64,000 nt of DNA from Bacillota bacterium (GTDB taxonomy: Bacteria > Bacillota > Clostridia > Peptostreptococcales > Anaerovoracaceae): NCBI GenBank assembly GCA_017437745.1, contig JAFRYI010000018.1, positions 1 to 64,000 on the forward strand. The letters run 5' to 3'. A model generated the notes under the pieces. That model was not told the origin of the DNA and ran no database searches. It saw nothing but the letters and a program-made list of their open reading frames with translations. Positions 27,174 through 33,949 of the stretch are shown here, in pieces (position 1 is the stretch's first letter; every line of letters starts with the position of its first letter). Both the position numbers and the translations under genes were made by a program.

Positions 27174-27815
27174 TTAATTCAGATAGCGGAATACGCCCTT
27201 TACGAGGCCGACTATCTCGCAGTCGTCCACGATTATGGGATCCATGGAGCTGTTCTGCGGCTGCAGTCTTATGTGGCCGTTCTCCTTGTAGAAGGTCTTT
27301 ACGGTGGATTCGGATTCGAACTCGCCGTCGATCATGGCTACTACTATGTCTCCGTTGTTGGCGGTCTTCTGCTCCTGGACAAGGATGTAATCTCCGTCCA
27401 TGATGCCGGCTTCTATCATGGAATCGCCGTGGACCGTAAGCATGAAGTTGGTGCCTTTGCCTATGAACTGCGCCGGCATGGGGAAGCTTCCTTCTATGTT
27501 CTGCTCGGCAAGGATCGGCATGCCTGCCGCCACGCGGCCTACCACGGGAACGTCCACTACGTCCGCGCGGTCCTGAGACTGAACCTGCGGCTTTTCCGCT
27601 CCTCCGGCTACGACTTCGAACGCTCTGCGCTTTCCGGCCTGCTTTCTGATGAAGCCTTCCTCTTCCAGTATGTTCATGGATTTCTGAACGGTGGAGGTGG
27701 ACTTGATGCCCAGCGCCGCTCCGATGTCCCTTACTGTGGGCGGGTAGCCGTTCTTCTTTATCTGATCGGTTATGAAGTCCAGGACTTTCTGTTCTCTGTC
27801 TTTAAGATCTGCCAT
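27174..27815 (-). CDS. lexA: SOS repressor LexA
   Basis: A 213-residue repressor. The N-terminal winged helix (residues 1-65) includes YPPTVRDIGAALGIKSTSTVQKSM. The self-cleavage site is A97-G98 in VGRVAAGMP. The catalytic Ser is S132 in HGDSM and Lys is K173 in STVKTF. On DNA damage RecA filaments trigger cleavage and release of SOS genes. A ribosome site (AAAGGATG) precedes the ATG. Two operator-like boxes in its own promoter imply autorepression. Confidence 0.95.
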   Translation of the reverse strand: MADLKDREQKVLDFITDQIKKNGYPPTVRDIGAALGIKSTSTVQKSMNILEEEGFIRKQAGKRRAFEVVAGGAEKPQVQSQDRADVVDVPVVGRVAAGMPILAEQNIEGSFPMPAQFIGKGTNFMLTVHGDSMIEAGIMDGDYILVQEQKTANNGDIVVAMIDGEFESESTVKTFYKENGHIRLQPQNSSMDPIIVDDCEIVGLVKGVFRYLN

Positions 27816-27856
27816 GGCTCATCCTTTCTGCGTATTCAAACTAGTATTCCAACGCT

Positions 27857-27885
27857 ATTCTAACACACGAACAAAAGTTTGTAAA
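27857..27885 (-). promoter_or_regulatory. lexA promoter
   Basis: Minus strand: TTTACA (27885-27880), 17-bp spacer, TAGAAT (27862-27857), about 40 bp before the lexA start codon. Both hexamers match consensus at five of six positions. The flanking SOS boxes cover the -35 and the spacer. Confidence 0.78.
27869..27880. promoter_or_regulatory. SOS box 1 (LexA operator)
   Basis: GAAC-AAAA-GTTT, one mismatch from the Bacillus-type operator GAAC-N4-GTTC. It lies in the lexA spacer and touches the -35. Confidence 0.75.
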
Positions 27886-27894
27886 CGTATGTTC
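27883..27894. promoter_or_regulatory. SOS box 2 (LexA operator)
   Basis: AAAC-GTAT-GTTC, one mismatch from GAAC-N4-GTTC. Its start is 14 bp from that of box 1 and it overlaps the lexA -35. Confidence 0.7.
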
Positions 27895-27920
27895 TTATCA
27901 TTTTCGAAACTTTTTCTGAA

Positions 27921-27967
27921 TTGACGCTGCCATACGGCAGGGCGTATAATCTGTTTGTATTTATACG
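27921..27967 (+). promoter_or_regulatory. Promoter of the purine permease with inverted repeats
   Basis: TTGACG (27921-27926), 18-bp spacer and perfect TATAAT (27945-27950). The spacer holds CTGCC-ATAC-GGCAG (27927-27940), a perfect 5-bp inverted repeat. A second one, CGTATAA (27943-27949) with TTATACG (27961-27967), includes the -10. Both are placed where a repressor would block polymerase. No purine riboswitch is visible in the remaining leader, which is T-rich. Confidence 0.75.
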
Positions 27968-28016
27968 TTCTTTTTTTATTTGTTTTTTTGCAAAAGGAGA
28001 CGCAAAAGCAATCATT

Positions 28017-29441
28017 ATGGACAAATTATTCAAACTGTCTGAAAACAAGACCACGGTCAGGGTGGAGGTCATAGCCGGCCTTACCACCTTCATGACCATG
28101 GCCTACATCATCGCCCTCAACCCGAACCTTCTTACAGGCTTCGGCGCGGAGGGGCAGGACCTCTGGAACGGCGTGTTCCTGGCTACCTGCATAGCGTCCG
28201 CCATCGGTACTCTGTGCATGGCCTTCCTGGCCAACAAGCCCTTCGCGATGGCTCCCGGAATGGGTCTCAACTCGTTCTTCGCGGCCGTTGCAGCCAACAT
28301 CGCCGCCATAACCGGAATGACCTATCTGCAGTCCTTCCAGTCGGCGCTCGTTCTGATCCTTGTCGAAGGTGTCATCTTCCTGCTTCTCTCCATCTTCAAC
28401 GTCAGAGAGAAGATCGTCAAGGCCATTCCTCTGGGCGTCCGCATGGGCATAGGACCTTCGATAGGACTCATGCTTATGAACATCGGCTTCGGTTCCAACG
28501 CGGGCATCTATTCCGAGACAGGCGGACCGTTCTACGCAATGAGAGACTTCTTCGGAGCCCTTACTTCCGGCTTCGCCAAGACGTCCATGGGTTCCGGCTT
28601 CCAGCCGATGGTGCTCTCCGTAGTCACCATGTTCGTGGGACTGTTCGTCATCGTCGCTCTCAGCCACAAGAAGGTAAAGGGCGCCGTTCTGATCGGAATG
28701 ATAATCGCATCCATCGTTTACTGGGCAGGCCAGTCCATCTTCCTTAACGTGAACCCGTTCGCAAGCCTTGCTACGGCATCGTTCCTGCCGCCGTTCGCGG
28801 ACATGGCAAAGACCACGCTGTTCAAGCTCAACTTCGCGGGATTCGCCCAGATCGGCTGGTTCACCATAATCACACTGATCATAACCTTCTGCATCATCGA
28901 CATGTTCGACACCATCGGCACCCTGGTGGGCACCGCGGAGCGCGCCGGTATGCTGGATAAGGAAGGCAACATGCCCAAGATGAAAGAAGCCCTTGCTTCC
29001 GACGCGGTAGGCACCGTGGTAGGTTCCGTCACCGGTACTTCCACCGTTACCACCTTCATCGAGTCCGCTTCCGGAGTTGAGGCAGGCGGCCGCACCGGAC
29101 TTACCTCCGTCGTTACCGCCATCATGTTCCTGCTCTGCATGTTCATCGCTCCCGTAGCCGCCATCATCCCGCCGGCAGCTACGTCCTCCGCGCTGATCTA
29201 CGTAGGAATTCTGATGCTCTCCAACCTTAAGCACATCGACTGGAACGACATCTCCCAGGCTCTGCCCGTAGCGATAATGCTGCTCGCCATGCCCGTATCC
29301 GGATCCATAGGACACGGCATAGGCCTTGCACTCATCAGCTACACCGTGATCAAGCTCTGCATGGGCAAGTCCAAGGATGTTTCGGTACTTACCTACATAC
29401 TGTCGCTGATCTTCATCATCAAGTTCTTCCTGCCGCTGTAA
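28017..29441 (+). CDS. NCS2-family purine permease (AzgA/PbuG-like)
   Basis: A 474-residue carrier for hypoxanthine, guanine or adenine. AzgA-type hallmarks are VRVEVIAGLTTFMTMAYIIALNP at the start, NKPFAMAPGMGLNSFFA, FCIIDMFDTIGTLVGTAERAG and GTSTVTTFIESASGVEAGGRTGL. The ATG at 28017 begins the conserved sequence, but the best ribosome site (AAGGAGA, 27994-28000) ends 16 nt upstream, which is long; in-frame ATC (28011) and ATT (28014) codons stand closer. A longer frame from 27921 would start inside the promoter and is rejected. It is a single-gene unit ending at a terminator. Confidence 0.87.
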   Translation: MDKLFKLSENKTTVRVEVIAGLTTFMTMAYIIALNPNLLTGFGAEGQDLWNGVFLATCIASAIGTLCMAFLANKPFAMAPGMGLNSFFAAVAANIAAITGMTYLQSFQSALVLILVEGVIFLLLSIFNVREKIVKAIPLGVRMGIGPSIGLMLMNIGFGSNAGIYSETGGPFYAMRDFFGALTSGFAKTSMGSGFQPMVLSVVTMFVGLFVIVALSHKKVKGAVLIGMIIASIVYWAGQSIFLNVNPFASLATASFLPPFADMAKTTLFKLNFAGFAQIGWFTIITLIITFCIIDMFDTIGTLVGTAERAGMLDKEGNMPKMKEALASDAVGTVVGSVTGTSTVTTFIESASGVEAGGRTGLTSVVTAIMFLLCMFIAPVAAIIPPAATSSALIYVGILMLSNLKHIDWNDISQALPVAIMLLAMPVSGSIGHGIGLALISYTVIKLCMGKSKDVSVLTYILSLIFIIKFFLPL

Positions 29442-29481
29442 AGCAGTGCGGAAGGCCGCTGATCAGCCTCAAAACGTTTTT

Positions 29482-29510
29482 AAGCCCGGGTGCTTACGCG
29501 TCCGGGCTTT
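29482..29510 (+). terminator. Terminator after the purine permease
   Basis: AAGCCCGG (29482-29489) pairs with CCGGGCTT (29502-29509); the T run is short (TTTAGATTT). Confidence 0.68.
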
Positions 29511-29531
29511 AGATTTGTCCGGAATTTTTGA

Positions 29532-29537
29532 TATAAT
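29532..29537 (+). promoter_or_regulatory. Extended -10 promoter of the ECF sigma operon
   Basis: TGA followed by a perfect TATAAT (29532-29537) makes an extended -10, 49 bp before the sigma-factor start. The -35 (TTAGAT, 29509-29514) is poor, which fits an extended -10 site. It is of the housekeeping type; a separate ECF-type self-regulated site was not recognised. Confidence 0.6.
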
Positions 29538-29586
29538 ACTGTAACGTTTTCACTTTTTTCTGCATATATGTGTGCAGGAGGCAGGA

Positions 29587-30066
29587 ATGATACCGCTGGA
29601 GGAAGTCTATAAAGAATACTCGGACATGATCTTCCGCTGGATCCTTGCAAGGACCGGCAGCGAGCACGTCGCTGAGGAGATAACGCAGGAGACTTTCTAT
29701 CAGGCGGTGCTCCACGCGGACAGCTACGACTATTCCTGCAAGGTATCCACCTGGCTCTGTTCCATTGCCTCCAACAAATTAAAGGAGTACTACAGGAAGA
29801 ATCCGGTCCTTGCCGTGGCGGAGGAGAACGACGCAGTCGCGGAAGGCCCGGAGGCAGCGGTGATCGCAGACGCGCAGCGCCTGGAGCTGTACCGTGCCAT
29901 ACATCTTCTGCCCGAGCCGGCAAGAGAAGTAGTGCATCTGCGCGCTTTCGGAGATCTGTCCTTCAGGGAGATAGGAGACATCTTCGGAAAGACCGAGAAC
30001 TGGGCAAGGGTGACGTATTACCGCGCAAAGACCGCTCTCAGAAAGGAACTGGAGAAAAATGAGTGA
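29587..30066 (+). CDS. ECF-type RNA polymerase sigma factor
   Basis: A 159-residue sigma-70 family protein with only regions 2 and 4. Region 2 is at about 1-65 (EEVYKEYSDMIFRWILARTG, AEEITQETFYQAV, STWLCSIASNKLKEYYR) and region 4 at about 98-155 (LPEPAREVVHLRAFGDLSFREIGDIFGKTENWARVTYYRAK). AGGAGG sits 5 nt before ATG 29587; an in-frame GTG at 29572 would leave no room for it. It directs transcription of an unknown regulon and is presumably held by the anti-sigma factor whose gene overlaps it by 8 bp. Confidence 0.9.
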   Translation: MIPLEEVYKEYSDMIFRWILARTGSEHVAEEITQETFYQAVLHADSYDYSCKVSTWLCSIASNKLKEYYRKNPVLAVAEENDAVAEGPEAAVIADAQRLELYRAIHLLPEPAREVVHLRAFGDLSFREIGDIFGKTENWARVTYYRAKTALRKELEKNE

Positions 30067-31168
30067 AAAACTTCCGTGCGGCATCGTAAGAGATCTGCTG
30101 CCTCTTTACGCCGACGGGCTTACCGGCCCGGAGACTACCGAAGCGGTAAAGGCGCATCTGGAAGGCTGCAGCGAATGCCGGGAGGCCCTGCGGGTCATGA
30201 AAGAGGGCGAGCCGGAAGCCGCGTGCGAGCCCGAAAAAGAGGCCAGAGAGATAGATTATCTTAAAAAAGTGAAGAAGCGCAGCGTAACGCCCGCGATAGT
30301 CGCCGGCTGCGTTGCTCTGCTGGCAATAGCAGGCGTAATGCTCCGGTTTTTCGTGATAGGGGATCACACGGATATTTACTTGGCCGCCGAACCGGATCGT
30401 GCGCTTTCAATGTCGGCGTCTGCCGAAGGCAAAGATGTTACCGTAAGCATAGATACGTCCGGCTCCGGTCTTGCTGTCTCAGGGGTGTCCTTCAGAGAGC
30501 TTGGCGTCGGGCACGTCAGGGTGGAACCCAGACTAGTCCCTGAGCTGTTTTTCAAAAGCGGAAAAGTGGAAAAGACCTATCATGCGGATTCCGACGTTGT
30601 GATGATCTACGACTGCTTCGGCAGCCCTGTCTGGGAAAGCGGGACAGAGATAAGCCAGCGCATCCAGTCTCTTCTTAGGAAAAGAGTCCCTGACATCGGC
30701 GACGATGCAGCTGTCGGAGAGCTTATAAAGTTCGCCGATTTCAGCCTGCCGGCGCATACGTTTTACGAACTGCAGACCTCATCCGAACCGTACGGGATAA
30801 GCATTTCCAACGTCGGGTTCTCGGAATATCACAGCAGAGAGCATTTCACCTGTCAGGAATACGAGCTGCCTGTAATAGACGGTAAGTACAGGAGACTCGC
30901 GTGCATCCTTCTTGCCTGCGTGAAAGATCTGGCTTATGTGGAATACCGCGCAGTCCCCGATAATATCGATACTGTCATAGAGGGAAGGCTTACGGAAGAA
31001 GACGCGTACGAGTACGTAAAGCTCTTTGCGGACGGCAGGGAACTGAAGGCATCCGACATCAAAGGATTCGCGCAGGGCGCAGCGTCGTTGCAGCAGCTTG
31101 CGGAGATCCTGGACGATCCCAACTGGTTCAGTATCTATTCTTCCGATCCGAAGATGTTCGGTCGTTGA
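30059..31168 (+). CDS. Membrane anti-sigma factor with zinc-finger (ZAS) domain
   Basis: A 369-residue protein. The N-terminal cytosolic part has the anti-sigma zinc motif H-x3-C-x2-C (AHLEGCSECREAL, near residues 32-43) with an earlier Cys in LPCGIVRDLLPLYADG. One membrane segment (about 77-97, PAIVAGCVALLAIAGVMLRFF) is followed by a 270-residue outside domain that I do not recognise and that probably senses the envelope signal. The overlap with the sigma gene and the family pairing make its role clear; the signal is unknown. Confidence 0.82.
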   Translation: MSEKLPCGIVRDLLPLYADGLTGPETTEAVKAHLEGCSECREALRVMKEGEPEAACEPEKEAREIDYLKKVKKRSVTPAIVAGCVALLAIAGVMLRFFVIGDHTDIYLAAEPDRALSMSASAEGKDVTVSIDTSGSGLAVSGVSFRELGVGHVRVEPRLVPELFFKSGKVEKTYHADSDVVMIYDCFGSPVWESGTEISQRIQSLLRKRVPDIGDDAAVGELIKFADFSLPAHTFYELQTSSEPYGISISNVGFSEYHSREHFTCQEYELPVIDGKYRRLACILLACVKDLAYVEYRAVPDNIDTVIEGRLTEEDAYEYVKLFADGRELKASDIKGFAQGAASLQQLAEILDDPNWFSIYSSDPKMFGR

Positions 31169-31188
31169 AAAATAAAGCAAAATAGCAC

Positions 31189-31217
31189 TTGACAGCCTGC
31201 CTGCGGGATGGTATTCT
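31189..31217 (+). promoter_or_regulatory. Promoter of the infC-rpmI-rplT operon
   Basis: Perfect TTGACA (31189-31194), 17-bp spacer, TATTCT (31212-31217). It starts 20 bp after the anti-sigma gene and gives a leader of about 135 nt. Confidence 0.85.
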
Positions 31218-31223
31218 ACTCGG

Positions 31224-31360
31224 GTATCAAGCAGAAGTTTCCGCTTCTCGCCTTGCGGCGCAGGCTGTCAGGGCTCATAAGACCGGTTCCTTTGGGGACG
31301 GTATTATTGCGGCGGAGCTTGTGTGCACCGCTTTTTTCTTTATTAACGGAGGACAAGACA
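31224..31360 (+). promoter_or_regulatory. infC leader, probable L20-type autoregulatory leader with attenuator
   Basis: The structured leader holds a hairpin around GGTTCCTTTGGGGAC (about 31282-31302) and, near its end, a GCGG/CCGC hairpin followed by TTTTTT (to about 31337), then the ribosome site. Such leaders let ribosomal protein L20 stop transcription of infC-rpmI-rplT in Bacillota. Position and layout fit; I could not match the full consensus. Confidence 0.6.
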
Positions 31361-31969
31361 ATTAGTAAAGAAGCCCTTATTAACGAGGAAATACGCGCGA
31401 AGGAAGTGCGCCTTATAGATGCCGAAGGAAATCAGGTAGGCATCGTAAGCATCCAGGAAGCCATGGCCAAGGCTCACGAAGCCGAAATGGACCTGGTCAA
31501 CATCTCGCCCAACGCGGCCCCGCCGGTGTGCCGGATAATGGACTACGGCAAGTACCGCTACGACCAGCAGAAGAGGGAAAAGGAAGCCAGAAAGAAGCAG
31601 AAGACCACGGAAGTCAAGGAGATGCGTCTGGGAATATTCACCGAGGAGCACGATCTGGACACCAAGGCCAAGCTGGTAGCCAAGTTCCTGGCCGGAGGCG
31701 ACAAGGTAAAGATAAGCATGCGCTTCCGCGGCAGAGAGATGGGATACGTAAACAAAGGCAGAGAGACCATGCTGGACTTCTGCGCCATGGTAAAGGACTA
31801 CGGCAACATAGAAAAACAGCCCATCCTCGAAGGCCGCAACATGTCCATGGTCATAGCGCCCAAATCCGAGAAGGAAAAGCAGAAGATGGCCAAGGCCGCC
31901 AAGCAGGCGGCGGAGCAGGCAGCAAAGGCGGCGGAGACCGCGGCTGCACCTAAAGAGTCTGAAGAATAA
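31361..31969 (+). CDS. infC: Translation initiation factor IF-3, with ATT start codon
   Basis: IF-3 of 202 residues, which discriminates correct start codons on the 30S subunit. The frame enters the family sequence at ISKEALINEEIRAKEVRLID, and the only start consistent with it is ATT at 31361. GGAGG (31348-31352) lies 8 nt upstream; no in-frame ATG, GTG or TTG lies close. An AUU start is known for infC in Escherichia coli and is the basis of its self-control. The protein has N and C domains (DYGKYRYDQQKREKEARKKQ linker) and an extra Ala/Lys/Glu-rich tail of about 30 residues. Confidence 0.93.
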   Translation: MSKEALINEEIRAKEVRLIDAEGNQVGIVSIQEAMAKAHEAEMDLVNISPNAAPPVCRIMDYGKYRYDQQKREKEARKKQKTTEVKEMRLGIFTEEHDLDTKAKLVAKFLAGGDKVKISMRFRGREMGYVNKGRETMLDFCAMVKDYGNIEKQPILEGRNMSMVIAPKSEKEKQKMAKAAKQAAEQAAKAAETAAAPKESEE

Positions 31970-31993
31970 TTAAACATAGAAAGGAAAACTAAA

Positions 31994-32200
31994 ATGGCTA
32001 AAGGCGGAAAGATGAAGTCCCACAGAGGGGCCATGAAGAGATTCAAGCTTACCGGAACCGGTAAGGTAAAGAGAAATAAGGCTTACAAGAGCCACATCCT
32101 TACAAAGAAGACTCCGAAGAGAAAGAGGGGCCTCAGGAAGTCCACTATCCTGACCCATGCGGATCAGAAGAGGATCAAGAGCGTACTCATCGGAAAGTAG
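31994..32200 (+). CDS. rpmI: Large-subunit ribosomal protein L35
   Basis: A 68-residue, very basic protein with the L35 pattern ([35 protein letters not shown]). It lies 24 bp after infC, with AAAGGAAAACTAAA before the ATG. It is a structural part of the 50S subunit and belongs to the infC-rpmI-rplT operon. Confidence 0.97.
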   Translation: MAKGGKMKSHRGAMKRFKLTGTGKVKRNKAYKSHILTKKTPKRKRGLRKSTILTHADQKRIKSVLIGK

Positions 32201-32213
32201 GAGGTAGAGAACA

Positions 32214-32570
32214 ATGGCAAGAGTTAAGGGCGGCGTAAACGCCAAGAAAAGACATAAGAAGGTACTGAAGGCAGCGAAGGGATTCTATCTTTCCCGCCAC
32301 ACCACGTTCAAGGCAGCTAATCCTGCCGTAATGAGAGCTCTGCGCTCCGCTCAGATGGGCCGCAAGCTCCGCAAGAGAGAATACAGAAAGCTCTGGATAA
32401 CCCGCATCAACGCGGCAGCCAGAATGAACGATATCTCCTACAGCAGACTCATGGACGGTCTTAAGAAGGCCGGAGTCACCGTCAACAGGAAGATGCTCTC
32501 CGAGCTGGCTATCCACAACCCCGCGGCTTTCACCGATCTGGTAAACACCGCGAAGGCAGCTCTCAACTAA
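32214..32570 (+). CDS. rplT: Large-subunit ribosomal protein L20
   Basis: A 118-residue basic protein of the L20 family ([41 protein letters not shown]). It is needed for early 50S assembly and, in Bacillota, represses its own operon by binding the infC leader. GGAGG lies just upstream of the ATG and a terminator follows. Confidence 0.97.
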   Translation: MARVKGGVNAKKRHKKVLKAAKGFYLSRHTTFKAANPAVMRALRSAQMGRKLRKREYRKLWITRINAAARMNDISYSRLMDGLKKAGVTVNRKMLSELAIHNPAAFTDLVNTAKAALN

Positions 32571-32581
32571 TAAGAAAACAT

Positions 32582-32610
32582 AAGCTGTGTCTTAACAGGC
32601 ACAGCTTTTT
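32582..32610 (+). terminator. Terminator of the infC operon
   Basis: AAGCTGTG (32582-32589) pairs with CACAGCTT (32600-32607), followed by a run of Ts broken by one C. Confidence 0.85.
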
Positions 32611-32690
32611 CTTTTTTCCCGACCCGGGATATTGTAAAATAAAAGAGTAAGAGCAAACTACTTTCTGCGTTTGTAAACGGAGGTGCAGAT

Positions 32691-33812
32691 ATGGCTAAGT
32701 ATACGTTCATAGCAACAGGAGACGTAGGTCCCAACAGAGAAAACCCGGACGAGATGTTCGATCAGGTAAGAGACGTTCTGCATTCGGCGGATCTGGTGTT
32801 CGGTCAGCTGGAGCCTTGCATAGCGGCAAGCGGCAGCCCGGCGTGCCAGCCCAGACTTCCCATGCGCTGCAGACCGGAGATGGCAGAGGCCATCCACAGA
32901 GCAGGCTACGACATAATCAGCTTCGCCACCAACCACTGCATGGACTGGGGAAGACCTGCCTTCTTCGATACGATTAAATTCGTAAACGAGCACGACATGG
33001 TCTGCATAGGCGCCGGCGAGAACCTTGCCGCTGCCAGAAAGCCTGTAATAAAGGAACTTCCGGACGGAACAAAGATAGGCATGCTGGCCTACTGCTCCAT
33101 ACTTCCGCAGGATTACTGGGCAAACGAGGAGCGCCCCGGAGCCAACCCGCTGCGCGGAGTTACCGCGTACGTTCCCAAAGAGCACGATCAGCCGGAGACG
33201 CCTGTAAGGATGTTCTCATTCCCGCATCCGGACGATCTGGATAACATGCTGGCGGACATAGCGGCGCTGCGTCCGCAGGTGGACATACTCATGGTATCGT
33301 TCCACTGGGGAATACATTTCATACCCGCTGTAATTGCGTATTACCAGCGCTACGCGGCTAAGTTCGCGATAGACGCAGGCGCGGACATAATAATCGGCCA
33401 TCACGAGCACATCCTTAAGCCCATAGAAGTCTACAAGGGAAAGGTGATAATCTACGGAATGGCCAACTTCGGTCTGGAAGGTCCGGAGAAGTTCTTCGAA
33501 GGCAAGGGAGACCTGCGCGATTCCAAGTCGCATCAGGACATAGCGGCCCTCAACCCGGACATGGCAAAGAAGAAAAGGACCATGCCGGAGGATTCCTACA
33601 AGTCCATGGCGATCAAATGCGTAATAGAGGACAAGAAGATACAGGAAGTGTACTTCCTGCCCGTCAAGCTTTCGGACGACAACATTCCGCGCTTCGTAAA
33701 GCACGACGATCCGGAGTTTGCGGAGATAGTGGACTACATGACAGCCATTACCAGGGACCAGAAGATAGAGCCGCACTTTACCGTTGCCGGAGACGAGGTA
33801 AGGATAGTCTAG
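32691..33812 (+). CDS. CapA-family (PGA_cap) metallophosphatase-like protein
   Basis: A 373-residue protein of the CapA/PgsA family, which takes part in polyglutamate or other polymer handling in some bacteria. The fold of a calcineurin-like phosphatase is seen in TFIATGDVGPNR at the start, DIISFATNHCMDWG, MVSFHWGIHF and IIIGHHEHILKPIE. No signal peptide or membrane segment is present, unlike capsule-linked CapA, so this is a cytosolic variant of unknown substrate. AACGGAGG precedes the start. No capsule genes are near. Confidence 0.75.
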   Translation: MAKYTFIATGDVGPNRENPDEMFDQVRDVLHSADLVFGQLEPCIAASGSPACQPRLPMRCRPEMAEAIHRAGYDIISFATNHCMDWGRPAFFDTIKFVNEHDMVCIGAGENLAAARKPVIKELPDGTKIGMLAYCSILPQDYWANEERPGANPLRGVTAYVPKEHDQPETPVRMFSFPHPDDLDNMLADIAALRPQVDILMVSFHWGIHFIPAVIAYYQRYAAKFAIDAGADIIIGHHEHILKPIEVYKGKVIIYGMANFGLEGPEKFFEGKGDLRDSKSHQDIAALNPDMAKKKRTMPEDSYKSMAIKCVIEDKKIQEVYFLPVKLSDDNIPRFVKHDDPEFAEIVDYMTAITRDQKIEPHFTVAGDEVRIV

Positions 33813-33825
33813 TTTTTGTCAATTC

Positions 33826-33855
33826 TTGCCGTGCTTACAGCAAAAAATGTATAAT
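33826..33855 (+). promoter_or_regulatory. Promoter of the glycyl-radical enzyme gene
   Basis: TTGCCG (33826-33831), 18-bp spacer, perfect TATAAT (33850-33855). The leader to the ATG at 33950 is about 88 nt and shows no clear regulatory fold. Confidence 0.65.
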
Positions 33856-33949
33856 GAATAGCAACATCTGTTCGGAACATCCGGCGGAGCGTTCAAGACC
33901 ATAGTTCAAGATCAATAGACCATATTCACGTAACCTGAAAGGAGCAAAC

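Noticed and set aside
27951..28016. Purine riboswitch before the purine permease
   Set aside because: The leader is only about 60 nt, T-rich and lacks the conserved three-way junction sequences.
31224..31360. T-box leader before infC
   Set aside because: No T-box sequence or specifier loop is seen; the position before infC-rpmI-rplT fits an L20-type leader better.
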